Assembly (NCBI RefSeq): GCF_000006565.2
Contig: NC_031474.1
Location: 1,771,662 to 1,835,661 of the forward strand
DNA from: Toxoplasma gondii ME49
Taxonomy: Eukaryota > Apicomplexa > Conoidasida > Eucoccidiorida > Sarcocystidae
Direction of reading: 5' to 3'
Length of the DNA: 64,000 nucleotides
Shown here piece after piece: positions 12,329 through 23,587 of this stretch (position 1 is its first letter; each line of letters begins with the position of its first letter). The notes under the pieces are model-generated. The model ran no database searches. It was not told the origin of the DNA and worked only from the letters and a program-made list of their open reading frames with translations. The translations under genes and the position numbers were made by a program.

Positions 12329-14180
12329 CGTGTCCTTCCAGGTGCTCCTTCCCGGTAGATACGTAACTCAACCTGACGTCGAAACAAGATTTAAATAGCT
12401 ATGCTTCCGGTTGTTATCCGAGTGGCGTTGCGTGGCTGGTGACTTCTATTATGACTCTATCACCAATACCAGCACTACCTACACGACGACAAGATTACGC
12501 TGTTCAAGGATTAGTGTGTCCATCTCTGAAAGTCCTTCCGTTAACCACTCAGTATCTTCAGAGCGAAAACCGTCATGCCAGCTCGGGGGACTTCAACTAG
12601 ACAACCGCATTTGATCAAAACGGGGTACAAAAGGAGTCGACAGCGCTTGCAGGCTTCAACGGATACGGCAGAAGTGGATTGAGAGCTCAGGCGCTTTCTA
12701 AAACAATTTTTACAGTTTGCCTCTGTGACAAAGGTGGAATGTCACATGCAGAAGCTCGCCACGCGTTCTCCATTCTCCTTACTGGTGGCTCAAGAGGCAA
12801 GGAAAGCCGGAGACTCCGAGTCTCTCTCAGGGCTCCCCTTTCGAGCGCACTCTCGGGCTCTTCCCGGGGGCGTGGTCTCGCGACCGCTGACTGGGCTCCA
12901 AAGGCCCTTCGGGGGCTGCGACCGCGGTCGTTGGGCGGACGCGGTACGGGACCTGAAAGGGGAACGCGAACGTGCCAGGACAAGTTCGCTAGAAGAAGAG
13001 TGTCTGCAAAGGAGAAAACACTGGAGACACCGCGAGGACGAAGGGGCAGTTGTTTGCGTCAAAATGGATCCCGTGACTCTTCTTATCTCCGGTTATGGAA
13101 CAAGAGATACTAAAAACGGGAAGGGGTGCCGAGTGCGTCTCCTCTGTCTCTTCTTTTCAGATGCAGTTCGAACAGTGACAACGGCACACGGAGAGGGCGG
13201 CACACACAGCGAAGGACGAAGATAACTGCACAGAAGGTGTCACGACCTCCGTTCAGTGGAGAACCAAAGCTAACAAAAGCGATGAGCCATCCCGAGGTTT
13301 GTACGGAGATGGCGATGAGATTAAACCGGGTTCCTTTCACTCCTCCCGCTTCGCGAGGGGCACAGGGTATTGGCGCACTCCGAAGGCGTATTACGCATAC
13401 TCACTAAGGCCCCGTGTTTTTGCATCCCTTTCACTGAAGGCCGCTATCCGCTGCGCCGCCTGTCTTCGTTTTCCACTCTCCACTGTATGCAGGTGTTCTG
13501 CCTCAGTCAACTCTGCTCCGAAAGTTCCTCAAAAGTGAACGCCACCCCCACTCCGACCGGCCGACGGACAGTTCCAGACAGAAACGTAGAGGAACCATGT
13601 TGCGATTTCATCCCAGGTACTCAGTACAGTTGGCAGGATCTCTTCGTTTTCGAAACGTTCCAGCGCAACTGCCCTTCCGGCCGAAGACTGTGTTCTTACC
13701 TTTCCTTGTCGGAGCAGAGGAACTCGCCCCGAAGGAAGGGAAACTCGGGGTGCTCCGCGTGTAGAGAGAGCCTCTGTTGAGAGACTTGCTGGACAACGGA
13801 AGAGAAAATGGATTGCGCCTGCCGCCTGTATTGTCAAATGTGCTGCGCCCTGGCGCGGCTCTGCGGATGTTCGTCGGAGACGCGCTGCTGCAACTCCAGT
13901 GGTCGTTGATGGCAACTGCGTCTCGACTTATTTCCGTAAAGAAATACTCGAGAGCTGGAGTGAAGACAGGATCCGCACGGTTGTGAAGAGCATGCATGCA
14001 CCCCACTTGCCGACATATTCAGAGAGGCGCGAATATCAGTGCCACAGAAACAGGGAGCATGTTGACGCTAGATCGAACGAAAAACTCTATTGAGAACATC
14101 AACAGTGCTGTCTACCGAATACAGCGTAAACGCGGCTCGGAGACATACTGATCGCCCTCTCAATCTCTGCAGCTCTATGC

Positions 14181-14238
<58 letters not shown>

Positions 14239-14240
14239 GT
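12329..14240. other. Unresolved GC-rich region
   Basis: This lies between the probable gene at 10434-12328 and the last exon of the cyclic-nucleotide-binding protein gene, whose 3' UTR should fall near 14.0-14.2 kb. Open frames overlap on both strands at 12680-13225 and 13530-14090, and several look equally coding-like. One minus-strand frame at 14006-13608 and two plus-strand frames at 13777-13986 and 13899-14093 cover the same DNA. I could not choose between them. Confidence 0.25.
14187..14236. repeat. (TA)n microsatellite
   Basis: About 50 bp of uninterrupted TA, ending only a few bases from the stop codon of the minus-strand cyclic-nucleotide-binding protein gene. It is therefore expected in that gene's 3' UTR. 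Confidence 0.9.
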
Positions 14241-17200
14241 TCAGGTATAAGCATCCTCGTGAACAATTTTTAAGCTCTTCGGGTCCAGAACATAAGGTCT
14301 TCTTCGGCCTGTGCCCGCACCTCCCTCGCTTGGAAGCCCTATCTTCGTCCGAACAACAGTTGAGGTAGACAGAATGTTCAGGTAGACAAATGCCTCCGTA
14401 AGCAGTGGCGCGTGCGTGAATGTGGTCCAGACGTTCCTTTCTTTTTCGTCATAGATAGAAAACGTCTTGTATACTAACAGGGGGACTCCCATGACCATAT
14501 TCGGGTCTGCTGGTATTGCGACAGGAAATCTCAGTTCGCCTTGTCCTCCTCTCGACGGATCCCTACGTGTGTTTTCTGTTTGCGTTTTCTCTTTTGTTCT
14601 CCTGCCATTCTCTGTCCGTCTTCGAACGATTCTCGGCGACGTCCCTCGTGTCTTTGTCTGGTGTTCTCTCTCAATTTTTTCTCGCGCGTTGTCCACTTTG
14701 CGCGCCTCCTGCCTTGCTGTTTCTCTTTTGTGGCCTCCGGGGACTTACATGCATCAGAGAGTGTGGGCGGAGCGACGTGCGCTCCAGGAGAGGAAATGAC
14801 AAGAAAGGCGGGCGAAGAAGAGTCGAGATCGTTCTCCCTTTGAAGGGCTGCGATTCGTTTCCTTTCGCATGGAAAGAAACAAGTTTCAGATGCGCCGCAC
14901 CCGTCCTCCGTGAGGCCTTCCTCGGTCCCGACTCTCGAGTTAGCTTCTGCTCTTTCAGCCGTCACTTTGCCTTTCGCATTGTCGTCGTTACGATTCCTGC
15001 CTCTCACACTTTCCTCAGCCTCTCTGTCCTTTGTTATCTCTGAGAGAAGAGATTGTGCGCGGAGCTGGTTGTCCGCAGTGGCATCATCCCCCTCCAGGTC
15101 GGAGCCGCGTCCCGGTTCCCTGGAGGTCAAAGGGCTCTCCCTCTGTAGCTCAGAGAGCGCGTCCGCTCCTCCGGCTGCATGCGCAGGCCCCGCTGCCTCT
15201 TGGAGGTTCCGCGCGCCGGTCGCAGGTTCTTTCGGAAGCTGAGAAGTCGAAATGCGAGACCGCGACGAAGGCTCCGAAACCGCAGACGACCGCCGCGTGT
15301 CTGAGCGTAGCCTTTGATCTGCAACCAGGAGCGCGGGGCACGAGACGCTGTTGCGCTTCGACGAGAGGAGGCTGAGAGACGCAGGGAGAGAAGAAGGCGA
15401 AGAGGACGGCTGACGCGGCGGCCTCTGGCCAGCATGCGTACCTCCTTCTCGAGACACACGAACCGGAAAGAGAGCCGGAGAGGGAGCCGCGCACCGCGAC
15501 TCTCGCCTGCTGACTGCTGGCGGCGCGGGTTGTCCACACACCGGGGACGAGGGCGAGTTGAAGGGCGGCGGCGGAGCCGACAAAGGCGACGCTCTTCGTC
15601 CGCGTGACTCACCAGACTCACGCAGAGTTTGCAGAGCCGCGAGAAGCTGGGAACGGTGAAGCAGGGCCTTGTGAGGCTGGAACTCCGCCAAGCTTCGTGT
15701 GAAGCGGTCAAAGTGGTCTGAAGGGAAAGTGCGACAGCGTGCGAAACAGTTCAACGCGAGCCTTGAACAATCTCTGAAGGCAGATCCCCAAAGAGGGTGC
15801 ACGGAAAATCTAAAGGTCGCTTCTTTTATTGACGTTTAGTCGCTAATCGACAGTCATTTGAGAGATATTGATCTGCAGAGGGGAGAGCGACGGAGGGCGA
15901 AGGCCCCGCACAAAGGACCGGAACGACAGACTGACGTCGACAAATGCGAGAGAGTCTCACCAGTCAAGGCGCGGCATGGCAGTCGGTGAGAGCGGAGAGC
16001 TGCCTGCTTCTGAGGGCTCATAAACGGAGAGCTTTCGAGAGGAAGGAGATGCGACCTCGTCGGAGGTCCAGTTGCGTCGTCTCCACCTCTTTGTGGACAC
16101 GATCGTTCGCGGCGATACGCGGAGTTAAGGAAGGAACCGGAGGCAGAAGCGAGACGCGACGCGACGCGGCTCTCTACAGAAGGGAGGCCTCGTGTCTGGC
16201 CCAAGCTCGCCTCGGAGGCTCCAAGTCCACTCCCTTGAAGGCTCTGAAACCCCTCGTGGTGGTTCAACCGTTCGCGCTGCTGTTGTATCCGCGCATGGAG
16301 GTGAAGCGCAAAGAGGTAGCTAACTCGACGAAGGGCATCCTGGACTTCTGAGAAACGTTTGGGGAAAAAAGCAATCGGGAGGCAACGAGAAGCAAAACTG
16401 TGGAGCTCAAGTCGAAGGAACAGAGACACCAACACACGCAGCGCCAGACGACGCAACGTGTGAGTCGCCGTCAAAGGCGTGAAAGTCGAAAATGCAGTCA
16501 AACCAGAGGCCGAAGAAAACGGGACGAGGTGTTGAAGAGAGAGGACAGCAGCTGGAAGAAAATGCAAAGGGCCTGGACACATCGAAAAATGGAGGATGAA
16601 ACGCAACCTTCACTGCGTCCTCGAGAAATAGGAGACTGCGCCAACACCATCACACTCGCGGAACCTGTACACGGTCTTGAGCCCCATGCGCCTATAATAT
16701 ATACCCCATATGCATATATATATATATATCTACGTAGATATATTTAAATATACATATATACATATATATACATATATATGCATATATATATATATATATA
16801 TATTTGTGGAAGTGGGTGTGCATATTTTTGTATGGCTTCGAGTTGCATGTGCGTTCGTTTTTTGTGACCGAGAAGGGGATTTCTGTTTCTTCTCTCGAAC
16901 TCGTTACGCGTGTCCACGCGGGTTCCTCGCAGGACGTACTGGTGGGCAGGTGTCTGTACAGGTCGGCTTTGTCGATTTTGAAGGCAACAGCAGTGGCGGA
17001 GCGAACCGCGACGGTGAGAGGTTCTTCGAGGTCGAAGAGAACAGACGCAGCACAGACGACGGCCCCGCGGGCAAGAAACCCTACGTCCACTTCCTCCATG
17101 TTCAGACGCTCGGCGCGCGGAGTTCGTGGCTCTCTTCGTCTGCCAGTTGGGTGGAGCTCCTCCTGCAGAGTGCGGGAAGTCTGCGCCGGAGAAGGATCTC

Positions 17201-20200
17201 TGCCACTCGCGCGCGTCGTAGGCGATGAGGAGAAACCGGCGCGAGAGGAACAGCGGGTCTGCGCAGAGTCGCGCGGAAAAGCTGCGCCCGAGGCCGAGGC
17301 GGAACGGCCTCTTGACGGAGAAGCGACCAACCCCGCAACCTGCAGAGGAAACACAGAGAGGGCGCCAGATCCTTCTGGGGCGTGGACGGAGTGAAGAAGG
17401 CAAGGAGAGAGAGGAACTGACAAGGGCAAACGAAGGCAGAGACGAGGAGAGGGAGAGAAGAGGGAGAGAAGAGGGAGAGAAGAGGGCGAGAAGAGGGAGA
17501 GGGAACTTGAGAGTATATACATGTTGTTCGGAGGAAGGGTGGCAGCCGAGAGAGAGACGGAGACGGCACAAAAGCAGACACGAAGACTAAATCGACGGTC
17601 ACAGGCAGGCAGAACAAAGCAAGGCGTTTTCAACAAGAAGAAACAGGTGCCATGCTTGTATCGTGTCCAATGTGCGACGGGCGCCGAGTTCGAGGCTACC
17701 TGCGAGGACTTGAAAATCGCGCCGGCGACGCCGTCGCAGTGCTCCGACAAAGAGGCGATGCTTTGGGACGCAGGAGTCGACCCAGGAAGCCACATGTCTC
17801 TCCGAGCTCCGTCAGTCATCTGGGCTTCCATTCGAGAAATAGCTTCATCTGCATGCAACAGAACAGGGAGCGAAATTGTGCAACTGACACGAGAGAGAAA
17901 CCGAACGCAGAAGACGACTTCAGTGTTCAAGAACCACGACCGCTCGCGCCCATAAGCCAGTCTGTGCTTCTCTAAAAGTGAACAGAGATGTGATTGGGAC
18001 GTGCCAAGTGTTTGGCCCAATCAAAGAAATACTGTTTTATATTTATGTATCCGGCATTGAGAACATGACGTCCATGACCCGACGATGTGTAGGAATTGCA
18101 TTAAGAGTTCAAGACGCCCCTGTGTAATTGACCCGGGTCGACAGCATCATGTGAAGGTCGGTATATTCATAGGTGTGCGTGTATGTGAACTAGACATGTT
18201 GCATCTGTCTTTAGACGGGCAGGTTCACATTCGGCATCTGGAGATACGATTCGCCTGCTGCTCCTCGTGTTTGTGGTAACTCTTGGCCTTTGCTGCTTCC
18301 TAAGACTGCATGCTGTGTCGATAGAAAGAAAAGTGTTGATGGAAGAGGCCGGGAAGAGAGGAAGATGCTGCGCTGTTGGCGCTTTAAGGAAATTTGAAGA
18401 ACGCTGGAACATCCATCTGAGGAGTGCTTTGCATGCAACGAGCTTAGCGACGATTCTGCGCGGAGCAATAGAGCGCGGCACAACGCAACTGTAGCGGAAC
18501 CTTCCCCAGCGGTTGACGGCCCACCAGCTCGAGAAAGGCCGTCCCTCACAGGCTAAAACAAGCAGTCTGGCAGTCAACGCAGAAGTGATGGAGACCCTGT
18601 GGCGTACACACACGTTTGACGAATCTGGCGCAGTCGCCTTAGAGGGTCGAGAAAGCTTTCGTCTCACCCAGCTTCTCCGCAGGCATCTGAGGCGATGGAG
18701 GAAGAACCCTGAAGGCCCCGAAATCCCCTGGAAAGCGTTTCCGATGGTGTCGGAGAACGCACTCGCCTGGCAATGTGTAAAAAGAAATTCGATTCGAAGA
18801 ACATATGGTGTTTCCTGCTACCATGTTGGGGGGGTCTACCTCAAAAAACACAAACGTCCCTCCACTTGACGAGAGCCCCTCATCTCTACAGATCTCTCAA
18901 AAAAGCGACTTTCCAGGAGCTCTCAGATGACGAATGACTCTACATATGTCTCTACGTGCTTCTGTGTATCTCTTGAGAGCCCACAGGGTGTTTGTACACA
19001 CAGCGTTTTTTGGCGGAAGCGGGCGGCGCATCTATGATTGCAAAGGCTTCCACTCGAGCGCGTACACACGCAAAACTCCCCACTTGGTTCGGGGTTCGCT
19101 TCCGAGACTTCAGTTCGAGTAAAGGAGACATTTCCTTGAGAGCCAGGACATACCCTCGAGAAGAAGAAAAAGAGCGTCGGAGCGGTCGCCCTCTTTCACG
19201 AAAACGAAGTCTTTAGGGAATGTTTGGAGATGAAAGAAGTAACTCATTTGCTCCACAATGAGTCTGCGCAGGTCACGAACGCCGGGAAGGACGGCGCGGA
19301 GTCGAGTCACCTGAAAAACAGAGAACATCCGTGAGCTCGATGTGTTAAAGCGGTGTATGGACATCCCGCGCAGGCCGCAAGCGGTCAACGATTGCGACAG
19401 AGGGAAACAGGAAGAAGAAGACGAGCTCTGGCGGCGAAGAAACTGGAGGGTGAAGCCGGAATGCAGTGTGCTAGTGTCTCTTGGAGAAAGCAGTTGGCTC
19501 GTTTCTGCCTTGCGCACATGAAATGCTCTCTGGGAACTAGCGGTGACGTCGCGGAGAGCCGAGTATAGGATCTCCATCGATAAAGATGGATTTGTTTGGT
19601 CCCGCATACCACCCCGGACGCGGGAGCTGTATCACATGCAGCCACGTCGATATGGCAAGCGTATCTGGGAGCTGGACGACGATTTCGCTCTCGTTCCTCG
19701 GCGCAGTCAAGCGAGTCGTTGTCTCTGCCGCGTACAGGCCTGTTGAGCCTTGTAGACACGTTTCTTTCGGCCTACTTTCTCGTCAGTCTTTCTCTGGAGA
19801 GAGGTCCTGAGGCACTGGTCGAACGACGCTTTGTCCAGGGTCAAGAAGGCGCATGCAGTCTTGGTGATCAGAGCTGCAGATCTTACGTCGTTTCGAATTA
19901 GACCTGGAAAAAAGGAAGGAGAGAATGGCACGGCGAGCGTGAACGAGAAGAACTGAGGACCGAGCAAATGCGGGGAAGGAAGAGAAAAGCGAGAAACGAG
20001 AGAGAAAACGAAGGGGAAACATACTCACCTAGCTCTCCAAATGAATCGCCAACTCCAAGCACTGCCACGCAACTGTCCAAATCGATACGGGAGAAATCCA
20101 AGGAAGGGTCGCTGTCTGGAAAAGGAAGAGAGAAAACACACTCGCAACCATCGACGAGCAGACTCGACGCCATTAGCCAGTGAGGAAGGCGTCGCTGTCC

Positions 20201-23090
20201 CAAGTGCTTTTCCTCTTTTTCAAGAAGTATTCGAAGAGCCAGTGTTGCCTAAACCGGAGTCGGAGCACGGCTGTGGCCTAAAGACAGTATGCAGAACTCC
20301 AGAACATGACTTGTGAAATCTTCTCCCTCGCTGGTGGAAAGAGAGCAGCTGAAAGATCGACAGAATCAGAAGCGACGCAAACGAGCGGAAATGAACTGGT
20401 GCTATGAGACCCAATCAAAGAAGAGAAATGGTGATAACGTGCATGCGTGAGTTGCTCTGAGTCTCGTCGATTCTTGCGTAGAGACAGGGGAAAAAGCCTT
20501 CCTGTCTCTCGCAGAACTGACACACCTGGTGGCGGGCTGCTCAACTGCCTACCCTGGACACCGTGCCCACCCAAGACTATCTTCAGAATCGACACTCTGA
20601 GTCCCGGCTTCGCAGTCTATTTGTCATGGCATGTCTGATGCGAGAAAGCTTTGCAGGCCCCATGGTTTGCGAAAGGGCACGCAAAAACTTCAAAACATTT
20701 CCCAGAGTCCAAGGCGACCAACTGAAGTGAACGTGGCGTAGTCTTTCAGACGTTCAACAAAGCTGAACTCCCAATGGGCTGTCCAAGTCTCGGTGTACAG
20801 ACACCCTAACTACGGGAAACGCAGCAAACTCGTGTTCTGTGCATCTTGTGAACCTGTGCATGATTCGTCAAAGTGGTTTCCTGACGATGCAGAAAGATGC
20901 GTTGTGCATTGCTTCGCGTTTTAAAGTTTTCAACGCAGATTTTGGAGGCCTTTGTTCACCGAATCCCAGTTCCCTCGTGGTCTTCATGACCATCCGGTTC
21001 AGTGCACTAAGTTTAGTAGTATCCAGTGTATACTTGAGAAACCAACATTTACACGCGAGCTGTACAAATACCATGATATTCACTTTGATAATATCCTTCC
21101 TACCTTCATCTGCTGCTTCGTCGTTGTAGCCCACAATGGAGACTCGCCTCTCTGCTGTGCATGCAGCAGAGGAAAGCAGGGGAAAAACGCATGCAGGCAA
21201 CCGTCGAAGGAGGTGCGGAGAGGCAGCAGGTGACAGAGTAGAGACAGAGACTGGTGGGGGCGTACAGAGAAGAAAAAGGACGAACCACAAACAGACAAGA
21301 GGGGAGATGGAAACGAAACTGAGGTCAGGAAATGAATAAGTCAGCGAGAGTAGAAACGACGGAAGGCCGGCTGCTTCTCGTATTTGCTCTGGTTTAAGGA
21401 TGGCAGCCAACACAAAAACCAGCGGCCTCACAGGAGCAAATCGAATACAGAAAGACAGCAATTCATGCTAAAATTCCAGAGGCGACAGAGACCGACCCCT
21501 AGGAAAGGCACCCCCAGAAAGCTAATCGAATCCGAACAGAGAGGCTCTACACCAACAGAAGGCAAGGAGGCAACGAACGACAGAAAACGCAACGGGGGAA
21601 AGTGCTCTTAGACAAGACTCTCTCGCGATACTCCCTCGAAGACCCCATTCACAAAGTCTACGTCATACATTTATATATATTTATATATATAAAGAAATCC
21701 GAATATATATATATATATATATATATTCGGATTTCCTTCGTTCTCTGCCATGAATGCATTTACCCATTTCTTTGCGTCTCATGTTCCCACAGAAGCATCT
21801 CACATACATTTATTTATCTCGATTCCGTTTTAAAATGCATTTACCTATTTGCCTGTTTCCAGGACTCCCCAGTACATACATAATTATGACCAAACACATA
21901 TACGATTTATATTATATGTATATATGAGTATATATATTTGTATTTTTATCTGCCTGGTTTTCTTGGAGAAAAAACTGTACCTGTCTCTGTTTTTTCTGTT
22001 TCTTTCTTGCACGCGTGCCTTTTCCCGTGTTTTTTGTGTTTTTCGTGTTTTTGGCGTGATTGCACCGGCGTGGAGGCGCGGACCTGAGAAGGAACTTCGA
22101 GAAGGAGGCCCTCCTGTCTCCTCGTCAGGTGCCGCTGCGATGGCGCCGGCTTCCTTGGCTGTCTCGTTAACGTACACCCCGGCGGCGCCGCGCAGAATGA
22201 GGTACCACTTATCCGCTGATCAAGAGAAAAGACGAAAACGAACGATGCGACAAACCCCAGGAAGCCGGCCTCCCGAGTGTCCATGAGATATCTGCATCTC
22301 CATACTGAAACACCCATCTGTGCATGCGGCCGTGCACAGATGGGTGCGCATGCAAGAACAAGCATGCATTCATGTCTGTATTGAAGAACTGAAAACACGA
22401 ATGCAAGAAGTTCGTTTGCATGGCGGGTACTCCAGAGTGCGCCCTTGCGAACTCCATACGCTGATTGGTTCTGCCGTGGACACTTCAGGTTTGAGGGCTT
22501 GAGAAACTCCAGTGAAGAAAGGAGAAACGAGAGAAAGAAGACCATCCTTGCTTCTGACTCTCGTTTCCGAAACGCACACACAACCCGAAATCAATCCACC
22601 CCGGCATAAGGCTTCCAAAGTGCAACGCGCATGCAAATTCCCCCGCCTCTCTATATATCTATATATCTATATAGGAATTACATATGCCTGTTCTTCTGGA
22701 AAAGTATCTACGTAGAGATTTTTTTTCTTCTCTTCGTCGTTGACATTGGTTTTGACTTCGCTTCTGTTGGCTCCTGACCTGCGTCTCCTTTGTGAAAGAG
22801 AACTCGATTTTCTTCCACTTCGAGGTAGCTCATGTGGCGGCAAACCTCAAAACAGATGTCGGCATCCAGCTCCTTGAAGAATTTGTTTCCTTTTCCCAGC
22901 TCTTGGATCCGCCGGACCTGCGCGCATGCGCCTCAAAAGGGGGAGTCCGCAATTCACACTGAGCGAATACATTCGACTGGTTCACAGATATCCTTTTATA
23001 CGAAGAGTTGAACAGGCATCTCAACGAACGTGCTTGCGGCGAACTACAGAGAGCTACGCACGTACACCTCGACATACGCATGCACTTGCA

Positions 23091-23134
<44 letters not shown>

Positions 23135-23587
23135 TGGTGGGCTGACAGATACAGCGCTGTAGATGGAGGGAGAAAAAACGGTTGGAAAGTGACAGATAGA
23201 TGCGATTTACAGATACGCGTCGACGTTTTGATTCCAGAAAGTGAGTAGCCAATCCGTGCCGTCTTTCCTGTGTGAGACTGCGTCTGGCAAACGAGAGAAA
23301 AAACAAGCACCGGAGCTGCGTTATTTCTTGCGAACGCAGCCGATCGCCGGTGTGGCTGCGCACTGTCTTTCCCTTTTCACATAAGAAACCTGCTGCAGGC
23401 AAAGTCGTAGCGGAAACGCACAATCTGGTGCACGCACATGCCCTACAATAAACATCTGTATGCACATAGCTGAATGTGGCTGCATGCGATACCACGCACT
23501 CACAAAAGTCTGAAAGTAAAGCTCCACAGGCAGACGGGCTCGCAGAGATTGTTGCACATGGCAGTCACAGTCTCCTATACCAGACAT
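14241..23587 (-). CDS. Protein with two cyclic-nucleotide-binding domains
   Basis: Likely a cAMP- or cGMP-responsive regulator; no kinase or other catalytic domain was seen. Exons, 5' to 3': 23587-23504, 22917-22779, 22215-22084, 21154-21104, 20115-20029, 19903-19776, 19310-19154, 18766-18668, 17848-17700, 17162-16940, 16347-15961, 15717-14749, 14506-14241. All phases agree, giving 956 residues. CNB-A spans about residues 29-205: entry helix and strands (NKFFKELDADIC, VLFHKGDAA, WYLILRGAAGVYV), then a complete phosphate-binding cassette FGELGLIRNDVRSAAL (Glu163, Arg172). CNB-B starts near residue 208 (FPKDFVFVKEGD, ALFLLLEGGE) and ends LFDLEEPLTVAVRSATAVAF, without the FGE motif. Linkers of about 40 and 90 residues interrupt CNB-A and CNB-B. 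The C-terminal half is Ser/Arg-rich with a compact final segment (PLLVYKTFSIYDEKERNVW). The start is uncertain: ATG 23587 opens the first exon, but an upstream exon (ATG 23912, MPPEGGRR...) is possible although its donor phase does not fit. Confidence 0.82.
16713..16804. repeat. Interrupted (TA)n tract
   Basis: About 90 bp of TA with tacatata and tgcatata interruptions, in an intron of the cyclic-nucleotide-binding protein gene between the CNB-B exon (16940-17162) and the next exon (15961-16347). Confidence 0.85.
17455..17502. repeat. GA-rich minisatellite, about 12-bp unit
   Basis: Roughly four tandem copies of a unit like agggagagaaga, the last slightly diverged (agggcgagaaga). It lies in an intron of the minus-strand cyclic-nucleotide-binding protein gene, where it reads as a long pyrimidine tract. 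Confidence 0.75.
21694..21735. repeat. 42-bp perfect palindrome centred on TA
   Basis: The arm gaaatccgaa and its complement ttcggatttc flank a TA core, so the whole 42 bp is self-complementary. It lies in the intron between 22084 and 21154 of the cyclic-nucleotide-binding protein gene and would form a strong hairpin in the transcript or a cruciform in DNA. Confidence 0.9.
22311..22346. repeat. Inverted repeat, 14-bp arms, 8-nt loop
   Basis: cacccatctgtgca at 22311-22324 is exactly complementary to tgcacagatgggtg at 22333-22346, with tgcggccg as the loop. It is intronic in the cyclic-nucleotide-binding protein gene, between the exons at 22779-22917 and 22084-22215. Confidence 0.9.
23093..23132. 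repeat. (TA)n microsatellite
   Basis: About 40 bp of uninterrupted TA, following a tgcatgca word, in the first intron of the cyclic-nucleotide-binding protein gene. Confidence 0.9.

Noticed and set aside
14531..14748. Continuation of the minus-strand exon 15717-14749 as coding sequence
   Set aside because: A perfect donor (gtaagt) at 14748 and a phase-matched downstream acceptor give a better model; the read-through is Lys/Arg-rich and ends without the conserved-looking final segment.
16692..16939. Minus-strand frame reading through TA repeats (poly Ile-Tyr)
   Set aside because: The translation of (TA)n gives IYIYIY runs, which are artefacts of microsatellites; the CNB exon ends at the phase-matched donor at 16940.
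20278..20595. Minus-strand frame between CNB-A exons
   Set aside because: Exons 21154-21104 and 20115-20029 join directly in phase and restore the CNB fold, so this stretch is intron.
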